DNA of 64,000 bases, taken from the NCBI GenBank assembly GCA_947184155.2, contig CAMXCT020000501.1, positions 93,501-157,500 on the forward strand, read 5' to 3'. This document shows positions 27,801-37,400 of this stretch, piece after piece (the stretch's first letter is position 1; every line of letters begins with the position of its first letter). The position numbers were made by a program, and so were the translations under genes. The notes below the pieces were generated by a model. The model had not been told where the DNA came from. It did no database searches and was given only the letters and a program-made list of their open reading frames with translations. The stretch comes from Cladocopium goreaui (lineage: Eukaryota; Sar; Dinophyceae; Suessiales; Symbiodiniaceae).

Positions 27801-29777
27801 ATTGTGAATGACCATCGGCTGGGGAAGTGTGTGATAGGTTGATTCTTTTTTGACCCAGCTGTCCGAAAATTTTGGGTCGGGCACAGACTGGACTACTCTG
27901 GCTTCAGTGGTACATCGTGACTGTTCTACCTATGAATTTGGAGATATGACTACTATGTCTGCCCATAATTTTATGTACTCAAGCAAGCAGCAACTGTTTC
28001 GTATGGTTTCAATATCTCTGGCTTACCTGCAAATTCTGATACTCAACTGGAAATGATAAAGATATCGCCCCAAGTACAAAAAAACTTGAAAAGCTATTGG
28101 GATCAGGGACTCACACTCTTCGTTTCTCTGAAAAATTGATCAAACTCGGGGCTCTCCCGGCCTTGACCCTCGCCACTCTTGCACTTCACCAACACGCTAA
28201 AGCTGGGTTTGAACAAGCTCTGGGGAACATAGTCGTAGTCATAGGCCGCCTGTGGTGTGCGGCTTCGATGATTTTGATCATCCGCTTTGGTCATGTGTAG
28301 AATACCCATAGTGATCATGAAGAAACATGTAGTGTTGGTAAAACAATCATAAACCATCCCCAAAATCACCATAAATAGGTGGTATAAACCATTCCCAAAT
28401 GGGTGGTTTATTAATCCCTTCCTCCTAATACTAAACCCCCCCCCTAATACAAAACACGGCAAGTAGTTTTTAGTATTAGGGGGGTATTTATTATTAGGGA
28501 ACCAAAATATTGCCAAAAATGGCAGTTCGAAGCTTACCCCTAATACTAAATTAAAACCCTTAATAATAAAAACCATTTTTTCCGATCTCAAAATCAATTA
28601 AATTTCCTTATATAACGCAATTAAAATATTGCCAAAAATGGCAGTTCGAAGCTTACCCCTAATACTAAATTAAAACCCTTAATACTAAAAACTATTTTTT
28701 CCGATCTCAAAATCAATTAAATTTCCTTATATAACGCAATTAAAATATTGCCAAAAATGGCAGTTCGAAGCTTACCCCTAATACTAAATTAAAACCCTTA
28801 ATACTAAAAACTATTTTTTCCGATCTCAAAATCAATTAAATTTCCTTATATAACGCAATTAAAATATTGCCAAAAATGGCAGTTCGAAGCTTACCCCTAA
28901 TACTAAATTAAAACCCTTAATACTAAAAACTATTTTTTCCGATCTCAAAATCAATTAAATTTCCTTATATAACGCAATTAAAATATTGCCAAAAATGGCA
29001 GTTCGAAGCTTACCCCTAATACTAAATTAAAACCCTTAATACTAAAAACTATTTTTTCCGATCTCAAAATCAATTAAATTTCCTTATATAACGCAATTAA
29101 AATATTGCCAAAAATGGCAGTTCGAAGCTTACCCCTAATTGCTAGAGTAGCCAGGCAGCTTGGAGTGAGGGATTGGGACTAGGCCCCCCTAATACTAAAC
29201 ACCCCGGGGTGAACTAGTTTTTAGTATTAGGGGGGAGAACCCACAAATGGTAGGTTGATTTTTAAATTGTTTTTTAAAGGGGATCAATTAAAAGTCAAAT
29301 TGGCCAAACTGAAATTTTCGGAAATTGGAGATGGATGCCTGTTTTTAGTATTAGGGGGACGTTTAGTATTAGGAGGAAGGGATTATTGTTTTAACCACAT
29401 TACACCAACCCTGGTTGGAAAATGATGGGAAGGCTGGGGAAGAATTGACAACACAATAATGACACCAGCAGCTTTCCTATAGAGCTTGCAGCTTGATCTC
29501 TGACCAGTCGGTATCTGTAAAGCAAAGCCTTCGCCGCGGAAGTTTTCCATGGCAATTGGGATGACATGTTGTTGCTTGGCCTTTTCCCTCCACTAAAACG
29601 ACCACATTAAACATCATTAAACATTAAAATGACCAAGAACATCATTAAACATCATTAAACATCATTAAACAATCACAATTTCTGCGGCGAAAAACTCAGA
29701 CCTAGCCTCAGCGCTGGGCAAGGTGCAGGTAGTAGGAACGCAGCCCGTCAAGGTGTAAGGCACATCCTTCTCAGTGC
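7250..29777 (-). CDS. multi-exon gene for tandem Sushi/CCP-like domain protein (31 exons seen)
   Basis: About 2.7 kb of coding sequence (~900 aa) is spread over 22.5 kb. The repeated unit has four cysteines in Sushi (complement control protein) order: CxxP, then FxVxxxC, then GYxGxA followed by a third Cys, then YxLSGC, with the next CxxP four residues on. Sushi domains are extracellular disulfide-bonded adhesion or recognition modules, so the product is probably secreted or on the cell surface. The aromatic residue usual before Cys4 is replaced by the YxLSG motif, so the family is divergent. Most exon joins were checked by reading phase and rebuild the motif. Every exon starts with G (AG|G acceptor). 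Donors are about 12 GT, 13 GC and 5 GA. Neither end is recognised: no start Met, signal peptide, membrane anchor or stop was found. A micro-exon is probably missing between 22050 and 19704. Confidence 0.75.
9668..9774. mobile_element. ~105-bp TIR miniature element (MITE-like), copy 1
   Basis: Perfect 13-bp terminal inverted repeats TACCCTCTGGTAA / TTACCAGAGGGTA, with inner inverted parts AACATAGCTAT and ATAGTTATGT. The whole unit could fold as a long hairpin. It lies in the intron between Sushi exons 27 and 28. No clear target duplication is visible. Confidence 0.8.
9944..10396. repeat. 11-bp minisatellite (TTGGGAAAATA)n
   Basis: About 40 nearly identical copies, with a few GGTAAAATA and AACTATTGG variants. 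Because 11 is not a multiple of three, all frames read the same periodic peptide; this is not coding. It sits in the intron between Sushi exons 26 and 27. Confidence 0.95.
10901..10967. repeat. 10-bp tandem repeat (AATCCATCCA)n
   Basis: Six perfect 10-bp copies followed by a partial one, in the same intron as the 11-bp array. Confidence 0.95.
11084..15752 (-). CDS. Sushi-like gene, exons 20-26
   Basis: Exons: 15651-15752 (subtype 2, FDVTATCGDAYEGVA; GC donor), 15412-15472 (YQLSGCFPGNC; GT), 14411-14581 (subtype 1 plus linker, PKFSVTAQCAF then FTLRGCPLGEC; GT), 13718-13749 (32-bp micro-exon DKAKLDAGYV; GT), 13068-13149 (subtype 2, FNVSAQCADGYRGVA; GA), 12390-12470 (YKLSGCKPEKC; GC) and 11084-11188 (subtype 1, PGFSITAACRFTGG; GT). 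The micro-exon fits because its end phase matches the next subtype 2 exon and supplies the GYVV normally carried by a longer exon. Confidence 0.75.
11624..11700. mobile_element. miniature TIR element, right-half remnant
   Basis: Contains CCATTTATAG, GATTTTCCATGGCTACGTGAAATAACCAGAGGGTA-like right-end sequence; the left terminal repeat is not recognisable. Confidence 0.45.
12617..12790. repeat. (ATT)n-rich microsatellite
   Basis: Imperfect trinucleotide array followed by a TA tract. The poly-Leu frame across it is not a gene. Confidence 0.9.
16218..19704 (-). CDS. Sushi-like gene, exons 13-19
   Basis: Exons: 19619-19704 (subtype 1, TPSFSVAVRCRG; GC donor), 18904-18946 (AIPCKKEGEAFTLS; GC donor), 18610-18670 (GCLPLEC...GYVV; GT), 18261-18336 (subtype 2, FHVTAKCAEGYIGKA; GC), 17448-17538 (AYKLSGCRPMVC; GC), 16924-17033 (subtype 1, VPSFSVTTRCKTK; GA) and 16218-16300 (YTLEGCYPASC...GYMV; GA). 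Exons 18904-18946 and 18610-18670 split the Gly codon of LSGC: a GC donor and AG|G acceptor rebuild LSGCLPLEC exactly, good evidence for the non-canonical intron. Confidence 0.75.
16542..16663. mobile_element. miniature TIR element, diverged copy
   Basis: Left end TACCCTCTGGTAATTAAACAT matches the family in two short blocks. The right end is degraded (CATTGAGGGTA). It lies upstream of the 16218-16300 exon within the preceding intron. Confidence 0.55.
20876..21585 (+). repeat. related dispersed units (SINE-like pair)
   Basis: GGTTCT(T/C)GG(C/G)TTAGCC followed by GAAATAAAA-like sequence occurs at about 20877, 20976 and 21422. Two longer units (about 20976-21165 and 21422-21585) share a CCCCCTGC block, then TTTTAC(G/A)TCT(C/A)TTCAGA and a CACACAC tail. 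This suggests two diverged copies of a short dispersed repeat. No A/B-box pair was confirmed. Confidence 0.45.
21606..21711. mobile_element. miniature TIR element, copy
   Basis: Left terminus TACCCTCTGGTAA, right terminus TTACCAGAGGATA. The middle holds facing repeats CACCATTTTCAATGGG and ACTATAAATGGTGATTTTC. It lies in the gap between Sushi exons 12 and 13. Confidence 0.8.
22050..25436 (-). CDS. Sushi-like gene, exons 6-12
   Basis: Exons: 25355-25436 (subtype 1, SLEVPSFNVSLKCKG; GA donor), 24629-24740 (IYAVEGCAPLEC; GT), 24180-24255 (subtype 2, LEFNVEAECDLGYHG; GC), 23618-23724 (SYTLSGCSPIVC; GT), 23095-23262 (subtype 1 fused with the next linker, LPSFDVSASCKSGEG then FHVSGCKPQAC; GC), 22656-22750 (subtype 2, FDVVAQCAEGYHGKA; GA) and about 22050-22096 (PYTLSGCSAFTCL; donor unassigned). 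After exon 12 a short linker exon of about 30 bp is expected before 19704 and was not found. Confidence 0.7.
25669..25772. mobile_element. miniature TIR element, copy
   Basis: TACCCTCTGGTAA at left, TTATCAGAGGGTA at right. The core is nearly identical to the copy at 21606-21711. It lies in the intron between Sushi exons 5 and 6. Confidence 0.8.
26165..29777 (-). CDS. Sushi-like gene, exons 1-5
   Basis: Exons: 29707-29777 (PYTLTGCVPTTC; GC donor), 28162-28249 (subtype 1, KPSFSVLVKCKSGEG; GC donor), 27420-27525 (GEPFTLSGCVPIPC...GYVV; GT donor), 27128-27183 (subtype 2, KEFKVTASCQEG; GT donor) and 26165-26283 (YMGRAKASVC then YSLSGCTPKKC; canonical GAG|GTAAGC donor). The join 27128/26283 rebuilds CQEGYMGRAKASVC across the intron, which supports the model. 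The intron 28250-29706 holds the 974-bp TIR element. Introns 3 and 4 hold miniature-element copies. Confidence 0.75.
26427..26535. mobile_element. miniature TIR element, diverged copy
   Basis: TACCCTGTGGAAA at left and TTACCAGAGGGCA at right, with TTAGCTATGG and CCATAGCAATG inside. In the intron between Sushi exons 4 and 5. Confidence 0.65.
27233..27355. mobile_element. miniature TIR element, degraded copy filling a short intron
   Basis: Left CCTCTGGTAATTTA and right-side TTTCCATAGCTATG are recognisable. It makes up about half of the 236-bp intron between Sushi exons 3 and 4. Confidence 0.45.
28412..29385. mobile_element. 974-bp TIR element with internal 119-bp tandem repeats
   Basis: Perfect ~25-bp terminal inverted repeats start TAATCCCTTCCTCCTAATAC and end with the complement. 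Inside each end are more facing CCCCCTAATACTAAA / TTTAGTATTAGGGGG motifs. The centre is an array of five full 119-bp units plus a partial one, starting at 28504, 28623, 28742, 28861, 28980 and 29099; units 2-5 are almost identical. No protein is encoded, so this would be a non-autonomous element. It sits in the intron between Sushi exons 1 and 2. The flanks (ATTAAT / ATTATT) are only weakly alike, so a target duplication is unproven. Confidence 0.75.
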
Positions 29778-31210
29778 CTCGAAACACAAAAAAAAAACGG
29801 ATGGCTGGGAGACGTCTCCATTGATGGTGTGTGGTATCAAGAAAATGGCTGGTGGTTATAGGTGATGGTTGTATATATATATATATATATATACACATAC
29901 TATTTACCCAAATGGCTGTAAATGAATGTAAATGGACGTAAATGGATGCAATGAAAATAATCCACAAACTCGACTGCATGGAGTTGCCTGTTCTTTGGTA
30001 TATGTATGTTCAATAACCAAGGTTGATAAGCCACATCTAATTTTTAAAGGTTGTAACCAGCTACTAGTGACTCGTGGACATGCACTCTGCATTGAAGATC
30101 CAGACCATAGGATTCATATGGATTCCAGGTCTCTATTTTTGGTGCTTCGGTTTTGTTCCCAGGTCCCCAATTTGAGGACCCACATAAGGACCTGACCCGC
30201 CCTGTTTACCCTTCACTTTCTCGCTGATAGATGAGTTCGTGCTTGCAAACGGAGCGGCTTCTGTCTTTCGAAAAGTTGGCGGCAAAGAACTGGCAGCAAA
30301 AACCCAGACCGTAGTTCTTAACTCGATGTTTTGCGTATAGATCTGTAACTATTCTGTAACTCCAAGCTGCAGGGAAAGAAACTCGATTTTGAAGACCTGC
30401 AAAGGCTCAACCTTTCGAGCTATGCTGAAGACACACTCAAAGTAGGGGGAAGCCCACGGCATTGGCCCAGCGGGCTCATGCAGGTGCTCATGACCATGTT
30501 CACCAGCACAGTTTCAACATGGATGTCCCAGACCCCAAGAGTTTGGGGGTCTCCACAGCCACCATATCACCTTTACGTTAAAAAAGATGTTATAACTCTT
30601 AAACTATATGCTATACAGGCTATATATACAGCCAATGAGGTCAAAACAAGTTTCTATGTTTTAAGATTGAAAATTTTGACTGCGGCTTGCCGGCGCCGCA
30701 TCTTTCAGGGCCGCGTCCACATTGTGGATAATATATGATAAATTATGATAATATCTTTGTCAGTTGTCGATTTCGAGCAAGGTGAAAATGGTGATTTCGA
30801 GCACTCCCTTCATTTGGCATATTAGCCCTGCAGCTTCGTGTACATCTCTGCAAGCTCATTGGAGGATCATTCCACGTGCCCACTGGTAATGATGCCCTTG
30901 GGTAATCAAACATGGCTAGCTGGGAAATATGTTTGGTTACTGGAGGGTATAGATGTATGATATATATAAATATAAACCACTGGAAGAAAAACATCAACAC
31001 CCAGGGGGGTGTTCTGACCGGACATGGTTTGTATATGTTTGTATCGCATTGGATCAACCTCCAAGCACCGGATTTTGAGGGCCAGCGCTGCCCGCAAGCT
31101 ACGGGGTACCGGGTACAGCAGAGGAAGGGTGGCCCCAAACCAGCCAGCACTGAGCGGCATGCCGCGTGGGGCCATCCTCCACTGGTACCAAAATTCAGAG
31201 CAAGTTCTTC

Positions 31211-31526
31211 CACGTGCACGATTTTCTGCAGAGCTCTTGCACATTCTTGTACCTAGCGTCGCAGATCCTGACGAGAACAACTATCTCTGATGTCTGATGA
31301 CTTGCCTGGAAGCATACATTTTTCACCTGCAATAAGTTTCTATAAAACTTGAAAAATGGCAGTCCCCATTCAGGAAGTCATCTTCCAAAGGCCCATAATG
31401 GCCCATATCTTTGGAGCTTCCAGTCGTCAGTGTTCAAGAAATTGGGTCTGGGATCTGCAGCGCCACAGGCGGACTTGGATTCAGCACTGCCTGCTGGCAG
31501 TCTCCTGCAGATTCATCACAGGGTTC
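31211..31526 (-). CDS. two Cys-rich mini-exons, possible ShK-like domain
   Basis: Exon 31486-31526 (EPCDESAGDCQQAV; GC donor) and exon 31211-31267 (ICDARYKNVQELCRKSC) both begin after AG|G and join in phase. The spacing of cysteines, ending CxxxC, resembles a short ShK-type domain, but the sixth Cys is not seen and the C2-C3 loop is short. They lie on the same strand upstream of the Sushi-like gene and could be its 5' exons. Confidence 0.35.
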
Positions 31527-33302
31527 CTTGGATTCGCACAGATTCCCTCAAAAAAAAAAACTACATTGGAAGGGTCGATCCTATTTAGCCACCGTTTCAA
31601 GCAACCTTTAAATCGTTCAAAATGGTCAAGATTTAGGGGACCCCTGTGAGCATGGTGGAAGCCACCTTGTATTGTGCTGACAAACTTCACAGCGGACAGG
31701 ACACGTCCACGCCCGCGGTGCGGGAGCATAGAAGTCACTAAGAACGGATCCTCAAAACTGCTGCCAGTTCTCAGCATCTTCTGGTGTTAACGCGTGCGAA
31801 CTCACATTTAGAGCTATGGTGAGAGGCACATCCTAAATTTCTCGGTTCATCGTCATCTAGGCAAAAGCACCATGAAACCTGCTACAACTGCCGGCACGGA
31901 GCGGCTACCCATACCCAGGCCCAGTCCGCTCACGAAACACACGTTGACGCCGCGCTGTTGATGGTGATCTGGGAGCCATCCACACTCGCCAGCTTGTAGT
32001 TAGCCCCGAGTACAAATTTTGTAAGCCAACATGCTGGCATTCTATGGCATAAACCGCAATTATATATATATATATATTCTATATATTTTTTTTTTTCATA
32101 GATGGCCATAAACTAGTGCACATCCTCTCCGATGTCATCATCATCATCAAACCATGGTTTTTCCGTGCCATGCAATGGCCTTTCCCAAAGAACGATCTGC
32201 TTCAGATCGACCATCCAACAACTCTACGGTGCTCATGTTCGGTCAAGCCTTGCCTTGGAACAGAGGCAAACTCTTGGGGTATGCCAAGGGAAGAAAAGAT
32301 CGCAGGCCTTCTGATGGCTGGAGCCTTTGCATCTGATTCGCCCTGAACAGCAAAACAGCTGGTATGTTCATCTTCCAGGTTTTGAACTACCCCCGTTTCA
32401 GCATTTACATGCATTTACCATTCAAAGCTGTTGACCATCGCTGTTTACCATCCAAAGCTGGTGGTTCCTGTTGCTACAAGCTTTTGGGACCGAGGTCATC
32501 CTGAACAGTCTAGAGATTGGTCAACAAATGTTTGTATGATCCTTCGTGACATGGACTCAGGACTTTGTGTTGCAATGCTCCAACCGTACCGTTCAGCAGC
32601 CATTGAGGTGACTTGATGTTCATACTTTTGCAGGTTTCACAGCGCGAGTGTCTTGCTCATAGACAGTCAAATGACCATTGTCAACTTCCAGAAGTCTGGA
32701 TCTCAAAAACCCGGTAGCAAATTGGACCCGCAAATTTTGTGGCTGTTTGAATCTGCTCTGCCTGAATTTGGTCAAGAATTTGTTGAGCCACTTCCATCTA
32801 TGAGCCAGACTCTGCTTGGTAACAAAAATTTTGTGGTTGGTGGTTTCTGTTTCAACCCTGACAAAAACCAACGTCAGTCAATTCTGGAGCATCATCCCAA
32901 ATGAATGTTGACTGATCATCCCACTGGTGCAATGTTGAACTGAATATGTTTTTTGTTTTAACTGTAGATTGAAAGAAATTTGAACATTACAAAAAATGTG
33001 TATAAAAAATGAAGCAGATTGAAAAGTATTGAAATCACCAACCAAAATTTCAAAGATTTCGCAGCTTACACATCGCCCATCCCCAGCAGTGCTTCGAAAC
33101 TCTCACAGCCTACGACCCAAAGCAACTCATGGCGCTCGAGCTTTTTTGAACCGCCCAAACGGCCTTTGCAGACTTTCAGGCAACCTGAGCGGAGCCGAGC
33201 GGAGCCTAAAAAAAACTTATGGCAGTAATATGGCCATTTCGCTCATCATGATGATATAATATAATGGGATAAAAGGATATCATCATATCATGTGTATATA
33301 TA
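31527..33302. other. no supported gene
   Basis: A short minus-strand reading near 31930-32015 (ANYKLASVDGSQITINSAAS) looks protein-like but lacks AG|G boundaries. The rest is unassigned, with A/T tracts near 32060-32095 and 33240-33302. Confidence 0.35.
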
Positions 33303-33465
33303 TGTTAATTGGTAGCTGATTCCAAACCTTTGGACAACCCAGTGTCCAACATACGGGCGGCTTCCCTTTTCTCTCGCCTGAGCAGATAGGTGTCCCTGCG
33401 ACGCACAAGAGTTGTCCCCTGACAACTGGTGAGATGGTGATATGGCGCTCATGCTGGTGGCTTCA
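33303..33465 (-). repeat. copia 3' LTR
   Basis: On the + strand it begins TGTTAATTGGTAGC and ends GGTGGCTTCA, giving TG...CA termini. It matches 61534-61693 apart from one G/A difference and a 3-bp GGC insertion. No obvious polypurine tract is seen on its inner side. Confidence 0.88.
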
Positions 33466-33556
33466 AGACTGGTTATAATCTTCTATATTCTATAACTTTG
33501 TAAACTTCCAGATCTTTCATTTGGCAAGGAGCACATCACGGTTCGGCTGACCTTGA

Positions 33557-34252
33557 TCACGGCATCAACACTCGGGTCTGATTGGTGCCCGGAATCATCA
33601 TGCCAGTTTGGTTTCCAGACTCATCAGCAAAGTAGTGCATGAGAAAATCACAAAGATCCTTAAGCTGTCCCTTGGCATTCTTGCGAGATCGGCACCACTT
33701 CACATAAGAAATCTTGCGCTCATCCGATGACGTCACCAGAGCCATATAGGAGGTCTTGGTCTTGTCAAACATCCCGAACGCAATCATGGTGCGACCCCAG
33801 GTCTCCACATCGGAGATGCCGTCAGGAAACGCCGGCAAGTGATGCACTGGCAACTGGTCCTCCGTGGTGCCGGAGGGATATGGCATAGCAACCCTGGTGG
33901 GGGCATACATCACAGACTCTCCGGTAGAGTTGCGGCCGGTGGCCATGGTGACTCGCTTGGGGTGATGCTCAGCCGGAGGGCGCTCATCAGCTTCACGGCG
34001 TTTGGCAGCATCACTCATGGCTCCATAGATCTCAGGCTCTGACTCCTCCCAGAGCTCAGCGGCATCCCAAACATTCTCACACAGGCCAAACTCATGGTGG
34101 CACACCAATCCAGTGGCTGGATCATAGGTCGGCTCAACACGTGGAAAGCTCAAAGTGCTGCCAGAGGGCAAGGCAGCCGACTTGGCCTTCGCCAGCAACT
34201 TCTGCAACTGCTGAGATTCAGCGGCAGTCAAGGGCGCTGACGAGGAAGCCAT
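33557..34252 (-). CDS. copia third ORF, conserved dinoflagellate-type protein of unknown function
   Basis: 231 aa from ATG (MASSSAPLTAAESQQLQ) to stop, lying between pol and the 3' LTR. The C-terminal half has FPDGISDVETWGRTMIAFG and YVKWC; the W-G-R-T...Y...W pattern recurs, as I recall, in many dinoflagellate repeat proteins. It has no envelope-like signal peptide or membrane helix. Just upstream (minus) lies CTCATTTCAG, a short segment ending GAG|GTGAGTG, and an AG directly before the ATG, so a spliced subgenomic message is conceivable. Function unknown. Confidence 0.7.
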   Translation of the reverse strand: MASSSAPLTAAESQQLQKLLAKAKSAALPSGSTLSFPRVEPTYDPATGLVCHHEFGLCENVWDAAELWEESEPEIYGAMSDAAKRREADERPPAEHHPKRVTMATGRNSTGESVMYAPTRVAMPYPSGTTEDQLPVHHLPAFPDGISDVETWGRTMIAFGMFDKTKTSYMALVTSSDERKISYVKWCRSRKNAKGQLKDLCDFLMHYFADESGNQTGMMIPGTNQTRVLMP

Positions 34253-34495
34253 CTCAAACACACGAAAACGCACCCAAAAACTAACTGCTGTACACTCACC
34301 TCTCGTGGTCTAGCTTGGCCGAAACTCTGAAATGAGAAAAGCAATCAACTGATGACTGATTCTTGGATGTGATACAGAGGCAATTGCAAAGGCAGCTGTG
34401 CAAACTTTCGGAGAAACATCTCATGCTCTCTTTCCCTTACATGCTTTACCTAAATAATGCCCCTCTTATGTATTTACTTTTACGCTATCTGATTT

Positions 34496-37400
34496 TTATT
34501 TTTGATTATCATCTGTTACCCCCAGATGATCCTCGGTGGGACCTACACTCTGGCGTTTTTGTGCTCGAAGAGCGCGTTCTTCAGCTTGCTGCGCGAGGAC
34601 AAATTCCTCTGGAGAAATCTGGTAAGTCCCTGCTCGCACACAGGACCTCAACAAGTCGATTGGGTCTGCTTTGTCTTTGGTGAGTCCATCTGCGATCATG
34701 CGGTTCGTGGGGAGCCAACGGATTTGTGCATTTGTCAGTTTAATGGATTCCCTGATGATTACAATGTCAATACTTGTCCTTCTGTCGTCAACTGCTGTAG
34801 GTGATGATGGTGATATGAGATGGTCGTATAATGACTTGCAATCAGTGGCCAATACCGGAGAGCGCTTGGCCAGCAGGGACCTACACTGTCGGACCTCAAA
34901 ACGGCCGTCCAAGGCTTCGGTCAGCAAAAGAGACAGCCATTCTACTGTGCCCGAAGCGGTTGACATCGCTTGGCTCTCACCGCCCAGTGTCGAGCTCACG
35001 GCTCGAGGCAGTTTATAGCTTTTCCATGTGACAGGAGTCCAGTGTGATACTTCCCCAGTATGGATCTTCTTTTCACAAAAGGCTATGATATATCCTGCCT
35101 GAGTATGAGAGCCTACGTTTGCAAAGGCAGCATCTGAGTGACAAGCTATGCACAATTCTTCTACTGGAATTGGTTGAAACGTGATTTGAAGGTCTTTGTG
35201 CTGTTTCACACGTCGAACTGCATTGTTTGCATCACGGAGATGGCGGATCTGTGGCCTTGGAAAAGCCTGCTGAGAGAGACTGGTCTGTACAGCGACATCT
35301 GGTCGGGACTGCGAAGCAATCCAGTTCAAACTGCCGTTAATAGCTCGGAGAACTCGCACCTGACCATCATTTAAATAATCATCAGGCTTGGCACTTTTGG
35401 GAATTGTTGCTGGCCTGATCTTCTCTGCAAACAGCTTCTGAGACATAGAAATAGCCTTGGTGACTGAGTCTTGACTGTAAAAGGCACCACAAAATTCTCC
35501 ATTGCCAATTCTCCACTTTCTGTAAGGAAACCGGTCTCTGAGTTGCTTCACGGCATGGTTGAAAAAGGCCCCATTTCCCCCCAATGCAGTATCATCGACA
35601 TGTACTCCCATTATCCCAACCAAACCATTAGTTGTAGGATCACGAAGGAAATACAAGCAGGCATCAAAGCGTGACTGCTCCCAACCAAAACGTTGGGCTT
35701 CGGCATCGAACGTGCGATGCCACGCCGATGGTGCATCATTCTGTCCATACAAATTCCCAGTCACCTCGATGACTGCATCGCTTGGAAGGCCAGGAATGCC
35801 ACCCTGTGGGGGATGAGCAAACAAAGGAGTAAATTCTTCGGGAAGTGGACCTGCCTCAAGAAATGCACCTTTGATATCTCCTAGCTGCAACTGCCAACCA
35901 AACGATGAAATAACTTGCATGACAAGCATCCTACCCATTTGACTCAAGGTGGGAGACTGCAACATGCCTGCAGCTACCTTCTTATCTAAGTCGGGATCAA
36001 GATGACCCTGCAAACACCAACGGCTTTTCACACGGTAGGAATTGGGATCAGATTCATCTATGGGTTTATCCTCCTCAGTGGCTTTCTTGGTGATGACAAA
36101 CCGGCTACCAATGAACCTGTTGGCATGTTGCTCTCGAATTTTGGCAGCTTTGCGGCCATAGTGAATTTTCACAGCCTGCTTGTCGAGAATGGTCTGCCAT
36201 TCCACTCGCTTTGATTCATCTACCTTAGCTTGAAGTTCAGGGCTGTTCTTGGTTGGATGAATCTCCTTGCTAAGCTTCTTCTGCATATAGTTGGCAATCA
36301 AAACCTCTATTGACGAGTGGTCATCATCCCACAGTTCCTGCAAGTGGTTCACGTCCTCGACAGACAGGGTCTCGTGTTCTTCGACACGGGGCTTCTGACT
36401 GGCAGGCTGTTCGGACACATCGGCATCTTCAAGCTGTCGCTTGGTGTGCATGGATTCATCATGAGTTTCAGCTACGATAGCACGTTCTACCAACTTGGGC
36501 ACAATTTCACGCATGATCTCAGCAAAATCGGCTTCCTTCATGGACGGTGGCCGATACAGTGCCGGTGGGCCAGCTTTCAATCGAACCCTTCGAAGAGGAC
36601 CATAGCTAGAATCAGCGCTAGCACTGGATGATTGTTCAGCTATTTCATTTTCATCCTCCTGTGGTGATTTATCAGGCATTTCACTGGCACTGGGTTCGGG
36701 CTGAGCTGGAACAGATGCTTCACTGATGGTGCTGGGCACTGGTGGCTCAACCACATTTGAACTCTGGGCTGACGCTGATGGAGCTGGCAAACTGTCGCTC
36801 TGAGACTCAGCAGTCGGTGGCCCCAGAACTGGTTCAGCCATGGTAGGGTAATGACCGGGGACCAGGTCTATGAACTGGTGGCTATGGAAAGTTCCTCCCT
36901 CGATCATGTCCTTAATGCCTAGCAATTCAGTTTGAGGGGTGGTTACCACTGCACGTTCTTCTTCAGTAGCTGGCCGAAGCTGTTCAGGAGCAGCTCGGAA
37001 AATTTGGCGTCTATGTGCAATTACATAGTTCTTACCAACATTTCCAACTACGACAGCAGTGCCATACCATCGACCTCCAAGCAACACTTGACCCTGTTGA
37101 TACTTTTGACATCTCCAATATGCTACTAGGTCACCGGCTTGAAACTGCTGGGTAAGACGGGGTCTTGCAGAATAAGCTCGGCGCAGCGCATTGTCATCCT
37201 GGGTTTTAATGACCGCAAGACGAGCTGCAGATCTAATTGCCTGACTTTTGGCCATGGAGTCGTCAGTCAAACTGGCAGTGGCGGGCACTACATGCAGGGG
37301 TTCGCTAAGCAAGTCTGTGGGGACATCAGGGTTCCTACCAAACACATGTTGATATGGAGTATATCCATGAGACTGAATCATTGCATTCTTGACATGTGCA

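Noticed and set aside
28504-29140. CRISPR-like array
   Set aside because: The 119-bp units are directly contiguous without unique spacers, in a eukaryotic intron between inverted termini.
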